Positions 33,801 to 44,468 of a DNA stretch of 64,000 nt are shown one piece after another. Numbering within the stretch: the stretch's first letter is position 1; each line of letters opens with the position of its first letter. Below the pieces are notes generated by a model. It worked only from the letters and a program-made list of their open reading frames with translations. It ran no database searches and was not told the origin of the DNA. The position numbers and the translations under genes are program-made. The stretch comes from Rhizoclosmatium globosum (lineage: Eukaryota > Chytridiomycota > Chytridiomycetes > Chytridiales > Chytriomycetaceae), in assembly GCA_002104985.1 (NCBI GenBank), contig MCGO01000035.1:310001-374000 (forward strand), in the 5' to 3' direction.

Positions 33801-33863
33801 CTCAGGGGGAACTCTTACGGACACACAGTACCACTCGGGCTTAATTTGTGTTGCGCCAGTCAT
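30851..33863 (-). CDS. M1-family metallo-aminopeptidase with altered GAMEN motif
   Basis: Exons 33863-33052, 32992-32520 and 32469-30851 (967 residues, typical for fungal Ape2/Aap1-type enzymes). The N-terminal beta domain is followed by the thermolysin-like catalytic domain: zinc site HELVHQWFGN (His344, Glu345, His348) and the third ligand in LWINEALADW (Glu367), both intact. The helper Tyr lies in YKKGASVIRM. The exopeptidase motif, normally GAMENWGL, reads GEALESYGL (about 307-315), so Met-Glu-Asn is replaced by Leu-Glu-Ser. The C-terminal half is the helical ERAP1-like domain. There is an acidic insertion (EAEDDDEWSDDSSGDSD) in the N-terminal part. The fold assignment is firm; N-terminal specificity may be changed. 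Confidence 0.88.
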
Positions 33864-33909
33864 TCGCGTGAACGTTTTCTGTATACATTACAGGTAATAG
33901 GTATACATT

Positions 33910-35646
33910 TTATTCCATTTCATCATCCCCTGAATACCTGCACCCCTCCCAGTTTGGAACAGTCTCAAAAAGACTACGTTCACAGTCCAATAGTTGTAAT
34001 TTAATACCTCGTAATGGCTCCAGAGTCTTAATGTTTGTTCGCTCACAGCGCAGTATCTGAAGCGAAAATATTTCAGCAAGTGGTAAAACATCCGTGACAG
34101 CTGTATCCGAGATGCTCAATTCTGTCAAGGTTTCGTGGCCTTTGAGAAAAGACAAATCCGAGAAGTCAAAGTTGCCATGAAGAATCACCCTGCTCAGACG
34201 CTTAAGTGACACCAAAGCCTTAACGCCTTCATTTGTTAACATGGCTTCGAAGGCTATTAAATGTTTGAGCTGAGTAGAATTGGCTATTGGGTTCAGACTT
34301 GTTACGAGAGTTGATGCCACATATAATTCCTTCAACTCTGATAAGGCTCCAAGTGCAGTCACATCTGCAACCATTGTATTGCTCAAATCTAGAATTTCTA
34401 AACTTGTTAGGTTCTTCAGCGCAGTTATGTCAGATACAGAAGTGTCTCCAAGATTCAGTGATTTAAGTTGAGTACAGTTCTGCAGTTGGGTTAAAGTGCC
34501 CACTCGAGTTTGACACAAGTTGATGGTTCGCAGCTGGGTCATTTCTGTCATAAAGTTTGTGTAATTGAGGTTTGAAGCTCCTTGCAAATCAATATCTCGT
34601 AAATTAACCAACGATGCCAATGGAGAGAAATCAAACGCACTACTATGACCAAGTTTCAAACATTTTAGGTTGATAAGGTGACCTAGCGGCGATAAATCCA
34701 AAAGCTCATCTGAAACTAAAACCAGTGATTCCAGGCACTGGAGACCTTGTAACGGTGAAACATTAAAAGCATTTTGGACATAGAGGACAAGTTCTTTGAG
34801 GTTTCTGAGAAACCAAAAGACTGATAGATTTGTTGCATGTTCAGCGTCAAGTTCAAGATACTTTAGTGAAGTGATGGATCCAATACTATTCAGATTCATT
34901 GAGCTCCAACCCTGTACTTCCAACCGCTCTATGCCAATTGGATCTTTTCCTCTTCGATGATTCAGGACAGGTCCAATTTTAGTCACGACGGCTACTTTCA
35001 GTTCTCGTAAATTCCTGCAACAAGCGACTTCTGCAAAATCGTCATTACAACCAAGAACTTCAAGTATCCTTAATTTGGGTGGATGGCACTCCGGGATAAA
35101 TTGGACAACATCCGACTTCAGCTGTTCTAGATTCACCAAAAGCTTCCAAGGAACATAACAATCAGCAGAGCGAATATCAAGTCTTTTCAGGATCACGAAG
35201 TGTATCAAATCTTGTGAGCGAGGATACCGCCATAGAAACAAGCTACTCAACCAACCAGAGTGGGAGCCAACCAGCTTCCTGTAATCATAATCGCGATGTA
35301 CATATGTATCTGGGTTCGGCACGCGGGCCACGACAGAGTCAATCCAGCGAGTTGAATCAAGTGAAGCTGCTTTCACGGACGGGCCAATACTTTGAAGAAG
35401 CGTCCCAATATAAGGAGAGCCAAGCTCAATCTTTAGATTCATTCTGCCAATGTGTCTTAATCGAGCCTCAGAGAAGTATTTGCATGTTGAGAGGAGAAGA
35501 AGGATATCCTGTTGACAAAGTCCGCAGTCGTAAACAAGATATGGATGGATCAAGAACAAGGCATGAGTGATTAATGCCACAGTAGAGGTTTGAATCGTGG
35601 TTAATGTCGGCTGGCATTGGGTGTTTGGTGTTGAACTGTCGGTCAT
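33910..35646 (-). CDS. Leucine-rich repeat protein, F-box-like N-terminus
   Basis: Intronless, 578 residues. Residues about 40-65 (CQQDILLLLSTCKYFSEARL) resemble a divergent F-box. From about residue 150 to the end there are some 14 SDS22-like repeats of the LxxLxxLxLxxTxVxDxxxL type (for example LTSLEILDLSNTMVADVTAL). Such repeats form a protein-interaction solenoid. No signal peptide is visible, so it is probably intracellular. The repeats diverge and show no recent amplification. Its start faces the transposon 280 bp away, and it lies 46 bp from the end of the convergent-side aminopeptidase start region. Function unknown; an SCF-type adaptor is possible if the F-box-like part is real. Confidence 0.75.
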   Translation of the reverse strand: MTDSSTPNTQCQPTLTTIQTSTVALITHALFLIHPYLVYDCGLCQQDILLLLSTCKYFSEARLRHIGRMNLKIELGSPYIGTLLQSIGPSVKAASLDSTRWIDSVVARVPNPDTYVHRDYDYRKLVGSHSGWLSSLFLWRYPRSQDLIHFVILKRLDIRSADCYVPWKLLVNLEQLKSDVVQFIPECHPPKLRILEVLGCNDDFAEVACCRNLRELKVAVVTKIGPVLNHRRGKDPIGIERLEVQGWSSMNLNSIGSITSLKYLELDAEHATNLSVFWFLRNLKELVLYVQNAFNVSPLQGLQCLESLVLVSDELLDLSPLGHLINLKCLKLGHSSAFDFSPLASLVNLRDIDLQGASNLNYTNFMTEMTQLRTINLCQTRVGTLTQLQNCTQLKSLNLGDTSVSDITALKNLTSLEILDLSNTMVADVTALGALSELKELYVASTLVTSLNPIANSTQLKHLIAFEAMLTNEGVKALVSLKRLSRVILHGNFDFSDLSFLKGHETLTELSISDTAVTDVLPLAEIFSLQILRCERTNIKTLEPLRGIKLQLLDCERSLFETVPNWEGCRYSGDDEME

Positions 35647-35924
35647 TCGCAGAGGTGGAGAACCAATTTCTCAGCATTTAAGCATCCTGAACGAAATAAC
35701 CTTTTTATTGCTCTTCGGCAAAATTAGGCGTATGTGTTTCTTGTTTTTTGAGGAAGGAGAAGTGTTTACATTAACTTCGCAGAGTGTGAACGAGAGAGGT
35801 GGAGGACACAGCCTCAAAATACCAACATTTAGAGGATGGCCCAGGCCTAAGCAAGACCAATTTGAGAGCTGTACCAATTCGAAAAGTTCTTGCACTTCTC
35901 CCCACTTTTCTTCCAAAATCCTTA

Positions 35925-35943
35925 TTAGAGCTTTGCAGATATT
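35925..35943 (+). repeat. Left terminal inverted repeat of the Harbinger element
   Basis: Reads TTAGAGCTTTGCAGATATT, matching the complement of 39074-39092 at all 19 positions; beyond it the two ends diverge but share AAGTTCC motifs. Confidence 0.85.
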
Positions 35944-36158
35944 GGAAGGATTTTGAAGGATATTGAAGTTCCTTTTGAAGTTCCTTGGAACTTGGTTTTC
36001 CTGCTGGATTTTCAATATCCGAGGAACTTCACAACCCAAAACCATCGGATTTTCAAGTTCCGCCAACCTTTGCATTGTAACTGTTTGAACTTTCTTAAAT
36101 AATAAATAAATAACAAGAATAAACATCAAATTGATCTTCTCTTTTTGTTTTTTTTCGA

Positions 36159-37339
36159 ATGCCTCCTCGCAAAGACAAGGTGCTTTCGAAAATAGTTGCC
36201 CCACCTGAGGTGAAGAAACGTGGAAAGAAATCCGAATCAGCTGCTTCAGAGGAAGTTGAGATTCAGGAAAAGCGCCGCTTTGTTTGGACATCTGATTGCA
36301 AACAGGCACTTGTCAATGCTTACGAAAGCCGATGGAATTCTGTCTTTTCCAAGCCTGTTTCTCAGTCAGATGCGTGGAAGAAATCTGCAATGAGGTATGT
36401 CGCGAGTATGTCTTGTTTATTCCTATTGACCCAAGTCAGGTTGTTGCTGCAGTTCCTCCCATAACAGTCAACATACAGTATCTTGACGCTGAGAAGTGCA
36501 AGACTAAATTGAAAAACATCAGAACGGCTGTTCAGGACTATACGAATAATCTTGAGTAAGTTGCTTTGATGGTTATTATTGTTAAATATGTCAACAACAG
36601 GGGCAAGACTGGGACTGGCAGTGAAGCTTGTGAAAAGCCTGAATTCTATGATCAATTTCGAAGGTTTATGAGAGGCAGTGTTGTCACACAAGGCCCAGTC
36701 AAGATTCGCGATTCTGGAACTGGAACTCAACCTATTATGCGCACTGCCGCAGACTCATTACCAGCAAAATTGAGTATCAATGAGGAGGACTTGCCTAACA
36801 TTGCTTCTGAAGAAGGCTTGATGATTGACTTCCTGGCAACAGCAAACAAGGATTCAGATTTTGTTCAGAGACAAAAGAGACAAACGGAACGATTGAATAC
36901 ATGGATCAAACAGCCATTTGATCTTAATTCCCCGATTCCGTTGCTCTCCAGCTCTCCAACCAAGAACAATGCTCCCGAGCTTGATCGACCTGATATTCCA
37001 CTCCCAACTTGTACAATCGAATCAACTAAAATTAGGAAGGAAGATCCCGAGAAGCCTCAACCAACTCCCAAGCAGAAGAGAAAGCGGGGAACAGGCGACA
37101 ATGACGACTACCAGGAGCGCCAGCTTGAAATCCAGCAGCAAACCCTTGATCTAAACCGTGAAGTTGCCAAACAAAATCAGGAAAGGCATGAAGCCAACTT
37201 AAAATTACAGCTGGATATTCAGGAAACCAACCGTCAAAATCGCATTGTTGACGCTGCAAAGGATCGCGCAGCTCAAGAGAAAGCTGATGAAAAGTATGCC
37301 ATGATGATGGAAGCTCTCTTGAAGAAGATGAGAGACTGA
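36159..37339 (+). CDS. Harbinger accessory Myb/SANT-like DNA-binding protein
   Basis: Exons 36159-36394, 36436-36555 and 36601-37339 (364 residues). The N-terminal third holds a Myb/SANT-like trihelix: RFVWTSDCKQALVNAYESRW, DAWKK and KCKTKLKNIRTAVQDY. The C-terminus is a Gln/Arg-rich coiled coil (ERQLEIQQQTLDLNREVAKQNQERHEANLKL). In Harbinger systems this second protein binds the subterminal DNA and assists nuclear import and function of the transposase. A basic KQKRKRG just before the coil may be a nuclear localisation signal. Its 3' end faces the transposase gene with about 80 bp between stop codons. Confidence 0.8.
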
Positions 37340-37421
37340 GAGGGTGATTTGGGACTGTGGGGTGATTCAGTTTTTGGAGACTCACATCAAATACATTGCC
37401 TGTTAAACAAATTATCTCTAT

Positions 37422-38840
37422 TTATTCCATTAACCACTCGGCCATGGCTTCTCTCGTTCGAAGGGCTGTCGAAACTGTACGACCCTCACGCTGTGCAAAC
37501 GCCCCTGCCCTCACATTCACGTTCAGATCAAATATTGGTCTAAAAAAAAGCTCATCATCATCATCTAAATCACCGTCCTCTTCTAATGAGTCCCTGTAAG
37601 CCTGGTGGTTTTCTTCATCTAATTCGCGCTCTCTCTCCAAATATTCCTCCACTTCCTCGTCTGGTAATGGTTCATTTTTCATCTCGCATATATTGTGCAA
37701 AATCGCACAAGACATTGCTATATCTGACATCAGTTCTTGATCGACACCCATCGCTGTTTGCAAAACCCGGAATCTTGTTTTGAGACGTGCAATTGTATTT
37801 TCAACAATTACTCTAGTTTGTGCATGCCGCTTGTTATAACGCTTGAATCGGTGGTCACGAGGCTGTTAAAATATGTCAAAATGATGCTTCCGTCCGCAAT
37901 ATTACTCACATATCCAGTCTCATTCTTGATTGGGGTAATCATACGATTGCTGTTCGAAAAGATCTTGTCTCCCACAACAAGTACATGATCTGGCAAGAGA
38001 ATATCAATGTTGTTTCCTAAACTGCTGCTTTCATGGGCTGTTGAGTCTGAAACAGATCCTGGCCATCCAACGTAAAAGCTTCTTATCAAGTGGCCGCTGT
38101 CACACGCAAGCATGGCAAGTATGGAATAGAAACCTTTGTGATTCCTACGTGGGAATTAATCAGTGAATCAAAGAATAACCAAATACACACATGAACTCCT
38201 TTTTTATGTTATCTCCACTGTTTCCAGGCGCATTGCAGGCAAAATATACTCCATCCAACGCAAGTCCTATGTTGCAAAGGCCTGCTAACTCACTGAAACG
38301 AGCAGCAATCCGTTCCCACTGAGCTGAATCATTGACATCAGGGAGTTTTATATAGTCTTCTTGAAATTCAGAGATGATTGCAAGCGAAACACGGCGAATA
38401 GAGTCTCCAACAGTGTGAATACCATATCCAAACAGCTGGCCAACAACTCGCATTGCACAGCCTGTTGCCACAAAGTACAAAAACATGGCAATCTGATCCT
38501 TTGCTTTTGTTCGCGGCTTTCCACGTTTGCTATCGTTAGGACCCTTCTCCAAGTGGTGTTTGATCTCCTTGACAATGAAATCAAATGTGTCGCGAGTGAT
38601 CCTGACTTCCTTACGAAAGTCTTCTGATTCCATTTCGTATAGATTGGTATCCTTCCATTGACGAGACTTGCGTTTGTCCTTCCCTCGAGACTGTTTTTTG
38701 GATGGAGGTAGAGGGGCGGGAACAGGGAACAAAGAGCCATTTTCTGCCCCAGACAGAGATTGATTGACGTAGGATCGCTTGTAAGAGGACTGTGCGCTTG
38801 TAAGCTCGTCCATCTGGAGTAATATTGAGAGAAGAGGCAT
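37422..38840 (-). CDS. Harbinger DDE transposase (DDE_Tnp_4)
   Basis: Exons 38840-38191, 38144-37910 and 37862-37422 (441 residues). A basic N-terminus (KKQSRGKDKRKSRQWKD) precedes a helical region (KAKDQIAMFLYFVATG, GYGIHTVGDSI), then the nuclease: first Asp in IGLALDGVYF, HKGFYSILAMLACDSG with the second Asp and VGWPGSVSDS, the LVVGDKIF segment, and the Glu in RVIVENTIARLKTRFRVL. All three catalytic acids are present and no stop interrupts the spliced frame, so the element could be autonomous. The acidic C-terminal tail is usual for the family. Confidence 0.85.
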
Positions 38841-39073
38841 TTGTTTGGTTTTCTTTGAAGTTCCTTCTCAAGTTCCGTCCAAAATCAAGCTCAGACCCTG
38901 GAGCTTCATTCTCCATACAAAATTGACAGGATTTTCGAGGATTTTGGCTGTTCCTGGATTTCAGAGGAACTTGATGGGACTTGGTCAAAATATCTCGAAT
39001 ATCTGCAAAGAAACCGAAAATCCACTGGATTTTGAAGTTCCAGCAGATTTTGAAGGAAATCAAAGAAACTTCG

Positions 39074-39092
39074 AATATCTGCAAAGCTCTAA
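39074..39092 (-). repeat. Right terminal inverted repeat of the Harbinger element
   Basis: Complement of the left repeat. Its last base is the A of the ATG of the UNC93-like gene. Confidence 0.85.
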
Positions 39093-40629
39093 TGGCTCCA
39101 TCACCGCCGGTGACCGGCGACATGAAGGTTCCGTTAATGAAGCTGAATCGAATGCCCGATGTGATTGTGCTTGGCTTTGCCTTCTTCTTTGTGTTTACCG
39201 GTCTCTCCGCCTGTGTTGTAAGTCTTCAGTAGTTGGATAACTCCAACACGTTGAGTAGTGGTGAACTGAGACCCTTCTAGAAAATGGCATCGACTATTCT
39301 GCCACCTAGTCAGGTAGCTTTTCCTGAGCTTGGATCGCTGTACCTGTCATTTGCTTTCTTTGCTCTCTTTGGGGCTGCTCCAATTGTGGACAAGATTGGT
39401 GTTCGGTGTGTCTCCTCTGCTTTCCACACGCTTTTGGCCTACAATTATGTCTAATTCTTTGGCTTTATTGATAGACCAGCTATGTTCTTTGCGTCTTTGA
39501 CCTACTGCGCATTCGCATTTGCCAATGTTGGAGCTCTAATTCATAGTGGTGATGCCAACACCCAGCTCGGTATCTTGCTACCATCCGCTATTCTTATCGG
39601 ATTTGGGGCTTCAATTTTGTGGGCTTCGGAGGGTACTTGTAAGTCTAATCTATTAGTAAGAGTTTGGCTTCAGTCTCAAGTTCAAAAATAGATCTAATGC
39701 GTTGTGCAACAAAACAAACTATTGGTCGATACAGTGGAGTCTTCTTTGCGATTTATTGCGGATCGGCAGCGTTCTCTCCGCTTTTTACCGCCTTGATGCT
39801 GCAAGCGAACGTTGACAAGATAACAGCATTCGGCCTTCTTGGTGGCTTTAGCGTTCTCGGTTCATGTATATTGATATACATCTGGTCACGCCCTGATCCG
39901 TCCAACCCTGACGTTGAACCAACATCCCAGTCCGAAAAATCCAAAACTCCACTATTCCTCCAATCCGCACAGATAATCTTTTCACCCAAAATGCTCCTCG
40001 TTTCAGTTCTTGTCTACTTTTACACTTGGGAATTCGCTTTCATCAATGCGTGTATCCCGCTCTTTATCAAAACAAGCGATTCAACACTGGACCTCCGAAA
40101 CAAACTTTACCTCTCAGCACTCTTTGGCGTGGTCATCATCTTTACGTGTCTATTTATCGGGAAAATCACCGATCGTGTCCAAAGCCCGTGGAAAATGATG
40201 CTTGGGAACTCAGTCATCTATTTGACGTGCTTCCTTGCCATGGGCCTGCATCCTGACCCAATGAACAACTATCCGCTTCTCTGCTGCGTAAATATTCTTT
40301 GGGCGATAGCTGAAGCCGTCACCGTGAACCAGTTGTACAAGATCATCGGCGGCTTATTCGCAGCAAATCCAACCGCGTATTCGAGTTTCAAGTTTCATCA
40401 GAGTCTTGGACAATCGATCGCGTACTTTTCAAGTGGGCGTATGTTGACTGCAGAAAAAATTCCGGACGTGAAGATCTGGATGCCACTTTTGGGAGGGTTC
40501 ATGGTTGTCGCGTGCATTTGTACTTGGATTGTAACCAAAGATATTTCTTGGGCTCCTCCAAGTGGTAAAAAAGATACCGTTGTGTTGGATGAAGTGAAAG
40601 AAGGCGACTCTTTGATGACTGCCAAATAA
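39092..40629 (+). CDS. UNC93-like major facilitator membrane protein
   Basis: Exons 39092-39217, 39281-39405, 39475-39638 and 39692-40629 (450 residues). About 11-12 hydrophobic segments are visible; the first follows a short N-terminus (PDVIVLGFAFFFVFTGLSACVV). The motif ILWASEGTYL, where UNC93 proteins have a conserved (G/E)xY between helices 4 and 5, and GVFFAIYCGSAAFSPLFTAL support the UNC93/MFS call. A hydrophilic loop of about 45 residues (SRPDPSNPDVEPTSQSEKSK) separates the two halves. Transported substrate unknown. The transposon end touches the start codon, so the native promoter has been displaced or replaced; internal Met codons at residues 11 and 21 are fall-back starts. Confidence 0.8.
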
Positions 40630-40727
40630 CAACATCGTTATTTCGTTAAAGAATTGTGAAATACTAAATATTGTGTCCTCTTAACCCCCATAAAGAATAA
40701 ATACCTCTTATTAAAATTCTGTTGTGA

Positions 40728-41375
40728 ATGGCCAACGTCCCCTTTTCCCAACTTCCTAAGCCAAATCGGATTCGCATCACCGGATTAAGTGGATCGGGTA
40801 AATCACATCTAGGTGCCCGTCTTGCAACCTTGCTCTCAGTTCCACATGCACAAGAAGACTCGTTCCACTTCTCCACAAAAGACTTCATCATGGACGATAA
40901 GCAAACGGTTGACGCCAGAACTCTTGCCTTCACAACTGCCAATGCATCGAAAGGATATGTTACGGACGGCTTTTGGCGGGACATCAATCACATAATGATG
41001 CCACAGATCAATGTGGTGATAGAGTTACAATACCCGATCTATATCATTCTGTGGCAGTTGATGAAGAGGAGTGTATGGCGGTGTTGGACGGGTGAGAAGT
41101 TGTGGGGAACAGACAATGTGGAGACTGTCTGGAGTCACTTGAAGCTGTGGGATAACGACAACGTTTTTGGACAGACGATTCGTGTTTGGTGGAATGGAAG
41201 TGAAGAACCTCAGAGTGCAAAGGGAAAACTGAGGAGAGATTGGTTTAGAGAAGGTTGGCCAGAGCGGGGAATTGTTCCTCAAGAATACTGTTGGACGGGT
41301 GATCGCATGTTACTTGTTTTCAAACATCCAACTGAGCTTGATGTATGGCTCCGAGAGGTTGAAAAAATGAATTAA
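40728..41375 (+). CDS. P-loop kinase related to topology-modulation (FlaR-type) proteins
   Basis: Intronless, 215 residues. The Walker A motif GLSGSGKSH lies at about residues 19-27, followed by an acidic, His-containing stretch (AQEDSFHFSTKDF), a second strand (GYVTDGFWRDI) and the strand NVVIELQYP. A basic RVWWNGS..KGKLRRDWF region follows and the protein ends in a short strand/helix (MLLVFKHPTELDVWLREVEK). This is the layout of the bacterial adenylate-kinase-like FlaR/topology-modulation family, also found in scattered fungi. Phosphotransfer to a small molecule is expected from the family; the substrate is unknown. Transfer from bacteria is possible but not shown. Confidence 0.7.
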   Translation: MANVPFSQLPKPNRIRITGLSGSGKSHLGARLATLLSVPHAQEDSFHFSTKDFIMDDKQTVDARTLAFTTANASKGYVTDGFWRDINHIMMPQINVVIELQYPIYIILWQLMKRSVWRCWTGEKLWGTDNVETVWSHLKLWDNDNVFGQTIRVWWNGSEEPQSAKGKLRRDWFREGWPERGIVPQEYCWTGDRMLLVFKHPTELDVWLREVEKMN

Positions 41376-41427
41376 AAACTCAAGAATATGTTTATGATAA
41401 TGATATGTATGCTACTTTTCTCGCATT

Positions 41428-44400
41428 CTATAACCCCCACTCTCCATAATGATAAGGACACACGTTCTCCTTCTCAATGCCCAAATCTAGACAAACGACA
41501 ATACGACCATCTCCTTTCCGTCTCTCAGTCTTACAATTCAGTATCGTCGAGCAGTACAAGATACATTCGCACGTCCCCTCAGAATCAATCATCTTGCAGC
41601 CACATTCACAAGTTCCAAAATCAGGAGGATTGTTTTTCGAGTCAAAAGAAGATCCAGAAGCTTCTTGTATCGCACTATCCAATACTCCAAGAAGATACTG
41701 ACCACTATCCATTTTAGTTGTCGATTGACTCTCAAAAACGCGAATCCGTTTGTTCGGTTCTGAAATATTCGCATCCTCTGTTCTCGTCGATGAACAAGAC
41801 ACATTCTCTCCTCCACATGAGTTTCTCAATGAACGAGACCCAGATCCACTGCTACTTTGGGAATATGTTCGCTTTGCTTTCACACCTCCGCTTTGAGGAG
41901 TATTAGTGTCCAAGACTCCCAAAGCAGATCGATTAGAAGATGTGCGTGACATGTTGGATGAGCTCCGAGATAATGAAGGGTTCGGTGAATTCCTTGAGAG
42001 TTGGTTGGCTGACGTAGGATTTGCATTTCCAAACGCGCGTTTTGGGGCTTGTTTTTGTAAAGAGACGTCAGATGCTGATCGAGATAAGAGTGCACCGAGA
42101 CGCGATGTTGGTACAGATGAGGAGGAAGGTTTTGGTGATTCAAAGTGGAAGGTGGCAGAACGAGTAATGCGATTTGGTGAAATGGGAGTCGGAGAAACTT
42201 CACTTGCAGCATTCACAGCATTTAATGGAGCTGTTGCAGGTTCCTTACTGGTTTCTTTCTCTGCATCTGACAGAAGCCGACTAATGTCTCCATCATCATC
42301 AAGCGACATCAAAGGCTCAACTGCTTTGGGAGTCTCGAGATTATCATTAGACGCTGCTCGTTTTCCATCATCGAGAGTTGCTGACGTGCTCTGTTCACTG
42401 GTTTCAATATCCTCGTTTTGTAGTACAGCTTCCTTCTTGGGTACAGCCACAAAATACTTTCCAAGCACAGTCTGAACAGGACTATTTTGTAGACTACGTT
42501 TCCCGCCGCCCCCTCCAAGTAGAGACTTCTTCGCAGGTGTTGCGCTCCCAGAAACACTCTTCTTTGTCCCAACGACTACAGGACTGTTAAACGCACTTGA
42601 CGCAGAAGCCTGCAATGTCCTCTCACGATCATGTCGAAGATTCACCGGCGAAGAGACAGAAGCAACACGTGATCGAGTAGAAGCAGCAGGCGTAGATCCA
42701 CCACTCTGAACAACCGTCTCAGGAGAAGTATCCCTACCAACTTCCTCCTCTTCACCTTGCACCACCGCAGTTTCAACCTCAACAGGCTTCTCATACCCCT
42801 TCCAAACACGTTCAGGAGCTCTACCCAACTCCACCACTTCAGCTCTCCCAACCAAATGTTCTCTCACCTTCCCCTTCTCCCCAACTTCCTCACTCACACG
42901 TCCAAGCCCCCACATTCTCACAACATAGTCATCACTACACGTGACAAACCCGTCCCCAGCCAACCCAGTCTTCACAAAATCAACTGCAGTCACGCCTTTT
43001 CCTTTCACAACGACAGCGTCCCTAAACTCCCCGCCTTTCGTCAAGTCAAAGAGATACGCGTCTGTAGACGACCCACATGCGACGGTTGATGCATCCGGCG
43101 ATACGGCTATTTTGATGTAGAAGTTGTCGATTGCGAGGGAGGGGGCTGTGAATTGGCGTTGTGGGTGGAAGGTGGTTGATGTTGTTGGGTATTCGTGGAT
43201 TGAGTTGTCTTTGGATGTGGCGTAGAGGCGGGATCCTGTTGGGTCTAGGGCCATTGATGTGAAGCCTGACGACGAGTGTCAGCTGATCCATGAAGAAATA
43301 AGAAGATGATCGAGACAATCATTACCATATACGCGACCGCTGGTGGTTGGTGGCGGGGAAGAGGTTTGGACTGGTTCATGGGGCCTTGAACGGATGTCCC
43401 AGAACTTGATCAGTCTAAGTGGATGTGATAAATGAGTACGTATTTTGGTTGTTTTCATTTCGAATACCCGTCTGATGCGCCCGCAGATGCCAGCAAGTTT
43501 GGATTATGGATGAGGTATTTTACGGACACGACTGATTGGACCGAAGTTCCTGTTGCACTCACGCTAGTTGATGCCTACAAGTAAATATGTTTGTTAGCGT
43601 AAACATAGATGGATGGGCTGGTCTTTGAACTCACACGCCGTTTCTTCTTTGGTATGTTCGTAAACAGTGAATGTGCATCCAAGATCTCATGAACTGGCTT
43701 CTGGGTATATTCTGCGAAACAATACGCTTAGATTGAGATTTCAATAAAGACTTGTTAACAGACCGTCGCCAATCATTGTTCCAGTACATCGGACATCGAA
43801 AAGTGCAATAGTCCCATCCCGTGATGCTGTCGCAAATGTGTCTAAAAAATCGTGTAAATAAGAGAGGGCTGTCACAATATATGATTATCGCCACTCACTT
43901 GGTTGTGCTTCACTGAATGTTACATTCTTGACACTTGAACGATGCCTTCCCAACACTGATACCACTTTGTGAGTTTCAACATCCCATAACTTACAGGTTT
44001 GATCCCCAGACGATGTTATCTGCTCGTTGTGTTGGCTGAGAAACAATCGAAACGGTTAATGATAAACATACGATGAAGTGGTCATCAGGGGTCCACAAAA
44101 GATCTATAATATTGTTATTGTGACATTGCCAAGACTCTATTACGAGATCTGTATAGTTCAGGTTTAGTCAACGCTGTTGTGGAAGGGTAGGTATGTCCGA
44201 ACATCAACACATCATAGTGAACGAAGAGGAGACGGATCGCCATCAACTGCGAAACAAACTTACCTTCAGCGTTTAATGAAGTATCGAGGATAGTGAGAAC
44301 GCCGTTCTCGCTCCCAATAGCCAGGTACTTTCCATCATTTGAGACTGTGGTTTCGCAGGATAGTTTAAAGATTAATAAATTGTTGATGTGATTGAATGGT

Positions 44401-44468
44401 TTGAGGCACAGGATTTGAGCAGATTGGAGTAGGTTGCGGAGGGGCACAATGTCGCCAAGAACCACCAT
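41428..44468 (-). CDS. CDT2/DTL homologue, substrate receptor of CRL4 ubiquitin ligase
   Basis: Eight exons: 44468-44264, 44148-44072, 44019-43899, 43841-43764, 43711-43635, 43574-43468, 43414-43326, 43265-41428 (863 residues). The N-terminal 370 residues form WD40 repeats matching CDT2 in order: ILDTSL, WQCHNNNIIDLLW, SSGDQTCKLWDVETHK, FATASRDGTIALFDVRCTG, LLASAGASDGLIKFWDIR, and FVTCSDDYVVRMW. The long Ser/Pro-rich tail contains QTVLGKYF (about 516-523), a textbook PIP-box, as in metazoan CDT2. The last 60 residues are Cys-rich (CECGCKMIDSEGTCEC and further Cys), perhaps zinc-binding. CDT2 targets replication-licensing factors such as Cdt1 on PCNA-loaded chromatin; that role is family knowledge. 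Confidence 0.88.

Larger units (their letters stand above)
35925..39092. mobile_element. PIF/Harbinger-type DNA transposon
   Basis: About 3.16 kb flanked by a perfect 19-bp inverted repeat beginning TTAGAGCTTTGCAGATATT at 35925 and its complement ending at 39092. If the outer TTA/TAA is the target site, the element proper is 35928-39089; PIF/Harbinger elements target TWA triplets, but here the left triplet is TTA and the right TAA, so an exact direct duplication is not evident. Inside are a Myb/SANT-like gene (plus) and a DDE transposase gene (minus), in convergent order as in the superfamily. Both frames are intact after splicing. Both ends carry many copies of an AAGTTCC motif. The element lies between the LRR gene and an UNC93-like gene. 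Confidence 0.88.
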
